Source of the DNA: Collinsella aerofaciens | GTDB taxonomy: Bacteria; Actinomycetota; Coriobacteriia; Coriobacteriales; Coriobacteriaceae | Assembly (NCBI RefSeq): GCF_963360655.1 | Contig: NZ_OY725712.1 | Location: 310,001 to 374,000 of the forward strand | Direction: 5' to 3' | DNA length: 64,000 bases | The notes under the pieces: generated by a model | Told to the model about the DNA's origin: nothing | Seen by the model: the letters and a program-made list of their open reading frames with translations, nothing else | Databases searched by the model: none | Part shown: positions 54,642-62,331 of the stretch, piece after piece | How the letters are laid out: every line of letters starts with the position of its first letter | How positions within the stretch are numbered: the stretch's first letter is position 1 | Position numbers and translations under genes: made by a program

Positions 54642-55898
54642 CTACTTGTAATACGTCTTGAACAGCTTAAAGTGGCGCAGCTTGGTGTGCCACATGCGCA
54701 GCCAGCGGTTAAAGACAAAGTCGCCCTTCATAAACGAAGGGTCGGCGCCCTTGCCTTCCTTGTCCAGGCGATGCACCTTAGCGCGCAGCTCGGGATCCTT
54801 GACGTACTTGTCGACGACACCCATGGGAACGACCATCCACAGCGCCTCGTCCTGCGCCGTCACAAACTCCGGCTCAAATGGACGGTTGAACACATACTCG
54901 TCCACCACATACTTGGCAACGTTAAAGCCACTGTTAGTGACGTAGTAGTTGCTGCGGCCTTGGCGCGTGTTGAAATCGAAGAACTTAAACGAGCCGTCGC
55001 GCTCGTCGTACTTAACGTCAAAGTTGGAATAGCCCACAAAGTTCAGGTCCTCGAGCAGCTTGCGCACGCCGCCCATGAGCTCGTCGTTGGGCTCGGTAAT
55101 GATGCAGGCATGGTTGCCGACACCGTGAGGCTGATGCTCCTCGAGCAGCACGTGACCCAGGCACATCATGCGCACCTTGCCGTTGCGGTCGGAATAACTG
55201 GTGAGCACGCGCATGTACTCGTCGTTGCCGGGCACGCGATCCTGCAAGATCAGGTCGTCGGTGTAGCCGCTGGCATACGAATCGCGAATGACCTGTTCCA
55301 GCTCGGCGCGGTCGGCAATCTCATAGGCCTTCTTCTGGCCCTCGAACTCGTGCTGCCACCACATGATGCCGTCGGAAGGCTTCAGGATCATCGGGTAGGG
55401 AAAATCGATCTGGTCGAGCACTTCGGCAGGTGCCTCGCCTTGGGCGTTCAGCATCGCCATGGTGAAGGTAAAGGTATGCGGATAGGGCACGCCATGTTTC
55501 TCGCACAGCTCGTAGAAGATCTCCTTCTTCTGACACTGCTCAAGCATGCTGTAGGGAGCGTAAGGCGCGACGATGTTATCCGCCAACTCATGGGCATCCT
55601 TGGCCTGAGCCACGAGGGCAACATAGTTGTCGCCACAGCCCACAAGGACAATCGTCTTGTCGGCATACGCTTGGGCAATGCCGTTGACGGTTTTGAGCAT
55701 CACGGGCATGGTGTCGATATCCACGTTGGGCGTGTAGTCGATAATCTGGCTGCGGTACGCGGGACCCGTCTGATACTTGCCAAAGACCAGACTCTTGACC
55801 TGATACTCTTCGTAGAAGGCGCGCGCCACCGAATAGGCGTTGATGTCGCCACCGAGCAGCACGGGAATGAACTCGCGCTCTGTAAATTGCAATGCCAT
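54642..55898 (-). CDS. ATP-grasp carboxylate-amine ligase, possibly D-aspartate ligase
   Basis: 418 aa ATP-grasp protein. MALQFTEREFIPVLLGGDINAYSVARAFYEEY starts the pre-ATP-grasp domain; MILKPSDGIMWWQHEFEGQKKAY, DDLILQDRVPGNDEYMRVLTSY and FKFFDFNTRQGRSNYY carry Lys, Glu and Asn expected for ATP/Mg binding. Its length and pairing with an Asp racemase recall the D-Asp ligase/racemase pair that builds the peptidoglycan cross-bridge in Enterococcus faecium. That role is inferred. Confidence 0.75.
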   Translation of the reverse strand: MALQFTEREFIPVLLGGDINAYSVARAFYEEYQVKSLVFGKYQTGPAYRSQIIDYTPNVDIDTMPVMLKTVNGIAQAYADKTIVLVGCGDNYVALVAQAKDAHELADNIVAPYAPYSMLEQCQKKEIFYELCEKHGVPYPHTFTFTMAMLNAQGEAPAEVLDQIDFPYPMILKPSDGIMWWQHEFEGQKKAYEIADRAELEQVIRDSYASGYTDDLILQDRVPGNDEYMRVLTSYSDRNGKVRMMCLGHVLLEEHQPHGVGNHACIITEPNDELMGGVRKLLEDLNFVGYSNFDVKYDERDGSFKFFDFNTRQGRSNYYVTNSGFNVAKYVVDEYVFNRPFEPEFVTAQDEALWMVVPMGVVDKYVKDPELRAKVHRLDKEGKGADPSFMKGDFVFNRWLRMWHTKLRHFKLFKTYYK

Positions 55899-56122
55899 GG
55901 AAACTTCCTATCATGAACTGCCCGCACAACGGGCGGTCTTAGTGCAACCGATTCATTTTAGCGTGCCAAACCGCCAGCACCCAAAGTTCCACCGTATCTA
56001 TGGCAATCGACGTAATCGTCCAGCACGAAGACGGCGCTCACCGCTGTACGACAACGGGCAATGAACCTACCGTTGTTGTAGGATTCAACATATTGTCAAT
56101 CTTATAAGCGAAAGGCGCACGC

Positions 56123-56755
56123 GTGCCCCAAGAACATCTGACCGACAACCCCATCCTTGATGCTGCAAAACGCGAGCTAGCGGAACGTTCTCAGACGACC
56201 GCTCCCCTACGCACCGCCAGCAACGCCTACGAAGGACCCGCCCGCATCGTCTCGATTAACACGTCGGCGCACAAAGGCACACGCAAGTCGCCCGTCGCCG
56301 ATGGGCACGATACCGTCATTGAGCAGTTTGGCCTCGCTTCCGATGCACACGCCGGGCACTGGCACCGCCAAGTCTCGTTTTTGGCCGCAGAATCAATCCA
56401 GACGGCGCAACATCGCGGGCTCGATGTGCACGAAGGCGACTTTGGGGAGAACTTCACCACACAAGGTATCAACCTGCTTTCGCTCCCCCTGGGCACACAG
56501 CTCAAGATCGGCAACGACGTTCTGGTCGAGACCAGCCAGATCGGCAAAGTCTGCCACACCCGCTGCGCTATCTACCATCTCGCCGGCGACTGCATCTTTC
56601 CCCATGAGGGCATTTTCGGCGTGGTGCTTCGAGGCGGAGAGGTGCATGTCGGAGACGATATCCAGACAGTCAAGCTCGGCAACGGCGCATGTTCTTTCAC
56701 CCCAGCCGAGGCGCTCGAAGAAATTGAGCAGGCTCGCCGCGAGGGAACCCTATAG
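56123..56755 (+). CDS. MOSC-domain protein
   Basis: 210 aa from a GTG at 56123 with AAAGG 7 nt upstream. After about 35 variable residues comes a MOSC domain: ARIVSINTSAHKGTRKSPV, SDAHAGHWHRQVSFLAAESI, GDFGENFTTQGINLLSLPLGTQLKIG and the conserved Cys region IGKVCHTRCAIY. MOSC proteins handle sulfur or the molybdenum cofactor; the exact job here is unknown. No moa or mob genes are in view. Confidence 0.87.
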   Translation: MPQEHLTDNPILDAAKRELAERSQTTAPLRTASNAYEGPARIVSINTSAHKGTRKSPVADGHDTVIEQFGLASDAHAGHWHRQVSFLAAESIQTAQHRGLDVHEGDFGENFTTQGINLLSLPLGTQLKIGNDVLVETSQIGKVCHTRCAIYHLAGDCIFPHEGIFGVVLRGGEVHVGDDIQTVKLGNGACSFTPAEALEEIEQARREGTL

Positions 56756-56880
56756 GTGCAAAACCCCATGTTGGAGTAGCCCTTAAGGCATGAATCTGCG
56801 ATCAGACCGAGTTCCGTAACGTTAAAGTTGAACTCTATGGTTTCTCAACAATTCATCATAACTGCAGGTCAAAGCCAAAG

Positions 56881-56947
56881 CCTCAAGTTCAACTTGACCC
56901 TTTGGAACCTTTAAGGTTCAAGTTGAGGTCGAAAGCAGTAGTAGAAT
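56881..56947 (+). promoter_or_regulatory. Palindrome-rich promoter region of the hydrolase gene
   Basis: TCAAGTT-C-AACTTGA (56883-56897) and GAACCTT-T-AAGGTTC (56905-56919) lie just upstream of a -10-like TAGAAT (56942-56947); TTCAAG 19 nt before that -10 could be a -35. The layout recalls MerR-family operators, which act on 19-nt spacers, but the regulator is not known. Confidence 0.4.
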
Positions 56948-56989
56948 ACCGTTCGAACCATAACCTACGATTGATTGCAGAGGGACTGG

Positions 56990-58123
56990 ATGCAGCATTC
57001 GAATCATCGCACCGCAGCGTTCATTGCGTCGAAGCCGGCTCGTATCATCACGAGCGCCGTGCTCGCCGTTGCGCTGACGGCCACGCCGATGCTCTCCCCC
57101 GTTGCGGCGTATGCCGCCTCGCAGGCAACGCAGGACCAGCTTTCCGCAGCCCAGCAGAAGATCGAAGCCGCCACGAGCGCCTACAACGACGCCCGCACCA
57201 AACTCGATGACCTGCAAAAGCAGATTGACTCCAATGAGGCAAGCATCGAGGAAATCGAGGCCAAGCTTCCCGAGCAGCAGGCCAAGGCAAGCTCCGCCAT
57301 GCGCGATCTGTACAAGTATCAGAAGGGCACCAATCCCATCGTGAGCTTCCTGGTCAACGCACAGAGCCTGGGTGAGTTCATCACGACCTGCAAATACACC
57401 AACCAGATCACGAGCTCGAGCGTCGACGAGATCGAACAGCTCAATAACATGCAAACCGAACTCGAGCAGAACAAGGCTGAGCTCCAGCAGGCCAAGTCTC
57501 AGCTTGAGGCAGAGCAGAAAAACGCCGAGGATGCGCTGGCACAGGCCCAGCAGCTCCGCAGCGAGGCACAGGCAAAAGCCGAGCAGGAAAATGCCGCCGA
57601 GCTTGCCAAGCTTGAGGCCGATAAGGCCGCTGCCGCCGAGAAGCTCTCGGGCGAGGGCGTAAGCGGCAGCAATTCCAGCAGCCAGGCCACCAACACCAAC
57701 ACCACCATCGACACCACGGTGAACAGCTCCAATACTGGTAGCTCCGATTACGATTCGTTCATTAATGAGTGGACAGGCCGCATCGACAATTATCTCGCCG
57801 GCTCCCCCATGGCAGGCCAGGGCTATAACTTTGCCGTCGCCGCTTGGAATACCGGTGTCGACCCCCGTTGGTCCCCCGCCATCGCCTGCATCGAGAGCAC
57901 CAAGGGTGCTTATTGCGCCAATTCTTACAACGCCTGGGGCTGGAGTGCACGTGGCGGCGGTTGGCGCAGCTTTGGCAGCTGGAGCGAGGGCATCTCCGCT
58001 CACGTTGCCTATCTGGGCGCCAACTACGGCTCCACCCTTACCCCGGCAGCGGCCAAAAAGTACTGCCCGCCCACGTGGCAGGACTGGTACAACAAAGTCG
58101 CCGCTCAGATGAACCGCATCTAA
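56990..58123 (+). CDS. Secreted peptidoglycan hydrolase with coiled coil
   Basis: 377 aa from ATG 56990 (GAGGG 6 nt upstream). A signal peptide (ITSAVLAVALTATPMLSPVAAYA) is followed by about 180 residues of coiled coil (CwlO/PcsB-like, ending in a Glu/Ala-rich stretch), a Ser/Thr/Asn-rich linker, and a C-terminal lysozyme-like domain: NTGVDPRWSPAIACIESTKGAYCANSYNAWGWSARGGGW, with a likely catalytic Glu in CIESTKG. It probably cleaves glycan strands during growth, controlled by the coiled coil. Confidence 0.82.
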   Translation: MQHSNHRTAAFIASKPARIITSAVLAVALTATPMLSPVAAYAASQATQDQLSAAQQKIEAATSAYNDARTKLDDLQKQIDSNEASIEEIEAKLPEQQAKASSAMRDLYKYQKGTNPIVSFLVNAQSLGEFITTCKYTNQITSSSVDEIEQLNNMQTELEQNKAELQQAKSQLEAEQKNAEDALAQAQQLRSEAQAKAEQENAAELAKLEADKAAAAEKLSGEGVSGSNSSSQATNTNTTIDTTVNSSNTGSSDYDSFINEWTGRIDNYLAGSPMAGQGYNFAVAAWNTGVDPRWSPAIACIESTKGAYCANSYNAWGWSARGGGWRSFGSWSEGISAHVAYLGANYGSTLTPAAAKKYCPPTWQDWYNKVAAQMNRI

Positions 58124-58133
58124 GTGCAACTGC

Positions 58134-58162
58134 AAAGGGCCCCAATGGGGTCCTTTTCTTTT
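58134..58162 (+). terminator. Hydrolase terminator, split by transposon insertion
   Basis: AAAGG-CCCC pairs with GGGG-CCTTT (58134-58156), then a TTTTCTTTT tract. The last 8 bases of that tract are the left target duplication of the transposon. Confidence 0.75.
58155..58162. repeat. Left target site duplication TTTCTTTT
   Basis: Identical to 62324-62331 on the other side of the transposon. IS1595-family elements are known to make 8-bp duplications. Confidence 0.88.
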
Positions 58163-58187
58163 GGCTCTGTTAGACCAGAATAGACAT
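58163..58187 (+). repeat. Left terminal inverted repeat
   Basis: Matches the reverse complement of 62299-62323 at 24 of 25 positions. Confidence 0.9.
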
Positions 58188-58223
58188 CTTGCCCAATCAT
58201 CTTTTTGTAATTGCAAAATATTC

Positions 58224-58256
58224 GCCCCTTTGCTGAATTAAAACCGGCAAAGGGGC
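58224..58256 (-). terminator. Hairpin after the RM gene
   Basis: GCCCCTTTGC pairs perfectly with GCAAAGGGGC around a 13-nt loop; the minus strand continues GAATATTTTG. It lies 29 nt past the stop. Confidence 0.6.
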
Positions 58257-58285
58257 AATACGCTCAGGCTTGAAAAAGTTAATCG

Positions 58286-60943
58286 TTAGGACTCTGTCGT
58301 TTCATCCCACTCGTCATCCGCATGCAAGATGGCATCAAGTTCGTTTTCGACGTCGGAAACGCCAATATAGGCCTTCGCGATATTCTCTCGTGCATTTCGC
58401 ACCTTTAAGGCAATCTCCTTCTGCTTCTCTATGGGAGGGTAATAGACGAGCACCTTCCCAAAGTCAGAAGACTGCGTTCTCCTTCGATTGCTGTGGCCGG
58501 TGTTGATGGCGCGGAATGCCTTTTGGAATCGGCGGCTTCTCAGGAGTATCGACAGGAACTCCGGATCGATGACGTTTGGGTCTTTGACCCGCAAGATCGG
58601 ATACTCTTGCGTTACAAGGGCATGGTCGAATTCCTCGGTGACGAAGCATACGACCCCCTTCCAAAGATCGATTCCGGAATAGACGATGTCGGAGGTTCTC
58701 ACCTCGAACCAGTCGCTGCTTGAGTCGTAGAAATACATCCCTCGCCATTCGGGAGGGTTGTTTCCGACGCCTGGTTCCCTAAGCCTTGCAACGCCAGTTT
58801 GGGAAAGAGTTAAGACCTTGTATTCCTTCATCGGATCTTCCCCGAAGTCCACGTTCCTTCTCATCCGCTTCACAAGGTTCATCATGGGAGCAGATGACCA
58901 GCCCTGCGGCACGTAGTCGCCCTTATGGGCCATGTAGACATGGTATTTAGGGTCCACCCTATGACTCGAATGGCTTTTCCATACTGACGAAGCCCTCTCG
59001 ACTACACATCTCGGGTCGGAAACTGCCCCGTTTTCTTCCCAGACATTCCACTCTCCCAATATCGAGCCAGTCTGGTCGTTTGAGAGATAGCCGTTCTCGT
59101 CGGCGACATAGAGGTCGTTTCGAGGGTCAGGCCGACCAGATGGCGTGTATCCGATATGGGATGCCTCTCCAAAAAAGATGTTATAGTCCAGCCCGCTGTC
59201 CGCGAGCGCGGCCGCAATATCTCCTTCACAGGCTTCCAGCTGATTGTTCAATCTAGCCGATTCCAGGTCGGAAAACTTTTCAAAAATCAATATCGAAGTC
59301 TTGTTCGTGGCGCCTGACCTGCGAAAAGCAAAGTCTGGAAGGGAGATTACGGACAGTATCCTCCCCGATTTAAAGAGCCATTCACGAAGGGCTGGACAAT
59401 TTGATTGAGGCCCGCTGTTGTTGAGAACACCATCGGGCAGGACCATGCCGAGTCTGCCTCCTGGCTTGAGCCAAGAAACGCTTTTCTCCAGGATGATTTG
59501 CTCTGACTGTATTGAGTGCTTTCCGCGGCCCAGGACGTAGTCATCTAGGCTTGCGCCGTCAAGCTGATCTTCATCTCCATTTGCTACCTTGGTTCCGAAG
59601 GGCGGATTGCCCACAATCAGGTCAAACTGGCGATCCTTCTGGAGTCTCGGCTTGCTCAGGTTCGGGCTGAGGCAGCTCTTGTCGGCCTCGATATTCGTGT
59701 GCCCATCGTGGTGCAGGAGCAAGCTGATTTTGCAGATTCTAGCCAGAGTCGGGTGAATCTCGATTCCGTAAACGTTCTGCGCGGCAAAATCGGATTTGAT
59801 TCTCGCGAGGTTTCCCTGCCCGGCAAAGCCCGCATCGGTATCGTTCCATACTTGAAGGAGGGTTTCGAGCAAAAAGCCTCCCGAGCCGCAAGTCGGATCT
59901 AGAACGTAATCTTCGCTTGTGGGATTGAGCATCCCGACTGTGAACCTCGCTATCTGTCTCATAGTGAAATACTGCCCGAGGCTTCCGCGGAAGACCGATC
60001 CGAAGAAGTCCTCGAAGGCCGTTCCGATGACGTCGGAATCTGTATCGATGAACGAAATCTCCTGAATGACGCGAACGACCTGGGCGACCTTGCTGTCTGG
60101 AAGCTCGATTTTTTCATCACGCGGGAAAATGGCCTGATCTTGCTCTTTGGCATCGCTGAATAGCTTGTGGACCCTCGTGGCGATAGCCGAGTCGGACTCG
60201 TTGATGCCCGCTTGGAACGAGCGGGGATGGCCGTTTCGCGTGTAGCGCTCGTCGCGAACTTTGGCGAACATCAGCTTGCTCCACTCATCGAAAGCCGATA
60301 GCGGATCGCGTTTTCCTCCGGCCCAAATGATGGAGTGCGCGCGCCTAATGGCGATGCTGATATCGAAGGCGCTCGCCGGCTTAATATCCATTTCCGTGCC
60401 TGCGTGAAGCGGATACACCATATCCTGAGAGTAGTTCCTCGGAAGAAGTTCTCTATCGCCCAGCTTATTTCTCCTGCGCTCCCTAGCGCCGAAGCCTTCG
60501 AGCTGCCAGACGCACGACTCGTCGCCGTAGTCCTTCATGGTGTATTTTGCGCCCAGCGCGATACCGTTGGCGAAGGCCTGCGCTTCCCCTTCCGCCTTTT
60601 CAGCCGGAGTCGCGGCCTCTTTCTTGTTCTCGACAACTAGCCAGGGCTTCGTGCATCTGTCGTCTTCGTAGAGCACGATATCCGCGAAATCGTTGTGCGA
60701 GCCCTCAACCTCGGTATCGATCTTTCGCGAATCATATCCTTTCGACAGGACCAGAAACGCTATGGTGTCGGCCCTGACTTTTTCCTCGGGATCGCTGATC
60801 TGATAGCTTTTCGTCCTGCGAAAGGAATACTTTATCTGAGTGCCGTCCAGCGAGAAGAGCCCTCGCATGATTGCGCTTTTCGACAGCTCCGACAATCCGA
60901 GCGCAGAGGCCAATGTCAGCTGCGTTTCAAGTTGATTTGCCAA
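58286..60943 (-). CDS. Single-chain restriction-modification protein (type IIG/HsdRM-S-like)
   Basis: 885 aa. Residues about 40-150 look like an HsdR N-terminal nuclease: ADIVLYED...WLVVENKK gives the PD-(D/E)xK residues D88, E105 and K107. Residues about 270-600 are an HsdM-type N6-adenine methyltransferase with LGQYFTMRQIARFTVGML, motif I DPTCGSGGFLL (349-359) and motif IV NPPFG (446-450). The C-terminal part (about 690-885) resembles a single target-recognition domain with a closing coiled coil (YYPPIEKQKEIALKVRNARENI). So cutting, methylation and specificity appear to be in one chain. It starts directly at the antitoxin stop. Confidence 0.85.
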   Translation of the reverse strand: MANQLETQLTLASALGLSELSKSAIMRGLFSLDGTQIKYSFRRTKSYQISDPEEKVRADTIAFLVLSKGYDSRKIDTEVEGSHNDFADIVLYEDDRCTKPWLVVENKKEAATPAEKAEGEAQAFANGIALGAKYTMKDYGDESCVWQLEGFGARERRRNKLGDRELLPRNYSQDMVYPLHAGTEMDIKPASAFDISIAIRRAHSIIWAGGKRDPLSAFDEWSKLMFAKVRDERYTRNGHPRSFQAGINESDSAIATRVHKLFSDAKEQDQAIFPRDEKIELPDSKVAQVVRVIQEISFIDTDSDVIGTAFEDFFGSVFRGSLGQYFTMRQIARFTVGMLNPTSEDYVLDPTCGSGGFLLETLLQVWNDTDAGFAGQGNLARIKSDFAAQNVYGIEIHPTLARICKISLLLHHDGHTNIEADKSCLSPNLSKPRLQKDRQFDLIVGNPPFGTKVANGDEDQLDGASLDDYVLGRGKHSIQSEQIILEKSVSWLKPGGRLGMVLPDGVLNNSGPQSNCPALREWLFKSGRILSVISLPDFAFRRSGATNKTSILIFEKFSDLESARLNNQLEACEGDIAAALADSGLDYNIFFGEASHIGYTPSGRPDPRNDLYVADENGYLSNDQTGSILGEWNVWEENGAVSDPRCVVERASSVWKSHSSHRVDPKYHVYMAHKGDYVPQGWSSAPMMNLVKRMRRNVDFGEDPMKEYKVLTLSQTGVARLREPGVGNNPPEWRGMYFYDSSSDWFEVRTSDIVYSGIDLWKGVVCFVTEEFDHALVTQEYPILRVKDPNVIDPEFLSILLRSRRFQKAFRAINTGHSNRRRTQSSDFGKVLVYYPPIEKQKEIALKVRNARENIAKAYIGVSDVENELDAILHADDEWDETTES

Positions 60944-61141
60944 CTATCTCACCGTTTTTCCGTCAGATGCCGGTGTCTTGACCTTCATCTCGAACGGCAT
61001 CCCGCCCTCGCGGACGAGCGCCTTGAGGAATGCATTGACGGCGGTGGACATGGACAAGCCAAGCTCGTCAAGGATGACGGTGGCCTCTTTTTTGACCTCT
61101 GGTTCGATGCGAATCGTCGTGGCCGGTATGTTCGACGGCAT
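60944..61141 (-). CDS. RelB/DinJ-family antitoxin-like protein
   Basis: 65 aa. TTIRIEPEVKKEATVILDELGLSMSTAVNAFLKALVREGGMPFEM matches the ribbon-helix-helix N terminus of RelB/DinJ antitoxins; the short tail is basic. AGGAAAGG lies about 8 nt before the ATG. No RelE/YafQ toxin gene is beside it. Its stop abuts the ATG of the RM gene, so the two are co-translated and it may repress or time expression of the RM gene. Confidence 0.85.
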   Translation of the reverse strand: MPSNIPATTIRIEPEVKKEATVILDELGLSMSTAVNAFLKALVREGGMPFEMKVKTPASDGKTVR

Positions 61142-61187
61142 GGTTGTACCTTTCCTCGTATATCACGGTGCAACCATTTTATCGTCT

Positions 61188-62243
61188 CTATGCGGCGGAT
61201 GCGACCCAGTAGTCCATATAGGGCGGCAGGACGTTGAACATGTCGCGGATACGGGTCGCGCAGGTGCCGTTGGCTAGCTGGCGGGCGACCGTGGACTCCG
61301 CGGTACGGGAGTCGGCCGCCATGAAGGTGCGGCACCAGCGGAACCAATCGAGGTAGGCGCCGAGGTGCTTGGTGGACACGCCCTTGAAGCGCACCATGAA
61401 CGAATCGAGGAGCGAGTGGACGGTGTTGATTCGGTTGATGGTGCCCTCCGAGCGGTCCTTGGAGTCGTAGGACTCATGAGAGGCGACCTTCAGGTCGTGC
61501 AGCACGTCGACATATGCGGTCGCCTTGTCCGTGGCGACGACCGCGCCCGCGCCGATACGGTCGCGAAGGGCCACCGCCGCGCGCTTGCGCGAGACTACGC
61601 CGCGCCCCGAGACCTCGAAGAAGGTGGCGTTCGTGTCGCTGATGCCCGTCATGACGCAGATCTGCTCGCGGGAGAGGCCGCGCCTGCGGACCTGCTTGCC
61701 GCGGTGGCGAGCCTTCCTCGGCAGGGTGAAGGAACCCTTGGAATGGTTGCCCTTGAAGGACTCGGGGAAGTACGTCTCGTCGAGCTCGCAGGCCTGCCCC
61801 TGCCCGACGTGGAACTCGGGAGAATATTCCTTCAGGCACTCGATGAGTCTGTGGCGCATGGTGTATGCGGTCTTGAGGCAGACACCGCATCGGTCGGCGC
61901 ACTCGCGGAGCGGAAGCATGAGGACGAAGCACTCGGCATAGGCCATCCAGGTCTCGCGTGGCAGCTTGCTCGTGCCGAGGATCCGATTGGTGGAGGCGGA
62001 GAACGTCCTGCCGCAGTCGCGGCAGAGATAGCGTTGCTCGCCGTTCCTGGACTTGCCCTTCTTGACGATAGCGACCGAGCCGCAACGGGGGCAGCGCTCT
62101 ACATCGTAGCCGTCTCCCGCCGCATCGTCGAACATGGCGGCGCGGATGATGTCGCGCACCGACTCGATTGCGCGGCGGCGCTCGGACTTGCTGAGCTTTG
62201 CCATGTTCTTCTTGAGGATGATGACCAGATCCTCGGCGTTCAT
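61188..62243 (-). CDS. IS1595-family transposase
   Basis: 351 aa from ATG 62243 (GGAGC about 7 nt upstream). An N-terminal zinc ribbon (CPRCGSVAIVKKGKSRNGEQRYLCRDCGRTFS) precedes an ISXO2-like DDE domain with ACELDETYFPESFKGNH, VVATDKATAYVDV and HSLLDSFMVRFKGVSTKHLGAYLDWFRW. The frame is intact. It is the mobility gene of the element at 58163-62323 and lies near its right end. Confidence 0.92.
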   Translation of the reverse strand: MNAEDLVIILKKNMAKLSKSERRRAIESVRDIIRAAMFDDAAGDGYDVERCPRCGSVAIVKKGKSRNGEQRYLCRDCGRTFSASTNRILGTSKLPRETWMAYAECFVLMLPLRECADRCGVCLKTAYTMRHRLIECLKEYSPEFHVGQGQACELDETYFPESFKGNHSKGSFTLPRKARHRGKQVRRRGLSREQICVMTGISDTNATFFEVSGRGVVSRKRAAVALRDRIGAGAVVATDKATAYVDVLHDLKVASHESYDSKDRSEGTINRINTVHSLLDSFMVRFKGVSTKHLGAYLDWFRWCRTFMAADSRTAESTVARQLANGTCATRIRDMFNVLPPYMDYWVASAA

Positions 62244-62298
62244 ACATGCTCCAATGCCGTGGTTAACAATTTCATTATACCACTGTGGCATCACCTAT

Positions 62299-62323
62299 AT
62301 GTCAATTCTGGTCTAACAGAGCC
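62299..62323 (-). repeat. Right terminal inverted repeat
   Basis: Partner of 58163-58187; together they define the transposon ends. Confidence 0.9.
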
Positions 62324-62331
62324 TTTCTTTT
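62324..62331. repeat. Right target site duplication TTTCTTTT
   Basis: Copy of 58155-58162. Its last two bases form part of the stop codon of the kinase gene (62330-62332). Confidence 0.88.

Larger units (their letters stand above)
58163..62323. mobile_element. IS1595-family transposon carrying a restriction-modification gene
   Basis: 4,161-bp element bounded by terminal inverted repeats starting GGCTCTGTTAGACCAGAAT at both ends (58163-58187 and 62299-62323; one mismatch in 25) and flanked by a perfect 8-bp duplication TTTCTTTT. It carries, from right to left on the minus strand, an IS1595-like transposase, a RelB/DinJ-type antitoxin gene and a single-chain RM gene. All frames are intact and both ends are complete, which suggests recent insertion and possible mobility. 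Confidence 0.9.

Noticed and set aside
60944-61141. Complete toxin-antitoxin module
   Set aside because: Only the antitoxin-like gene is present; no RelE/YafQ-type toxin frame was found on either side.
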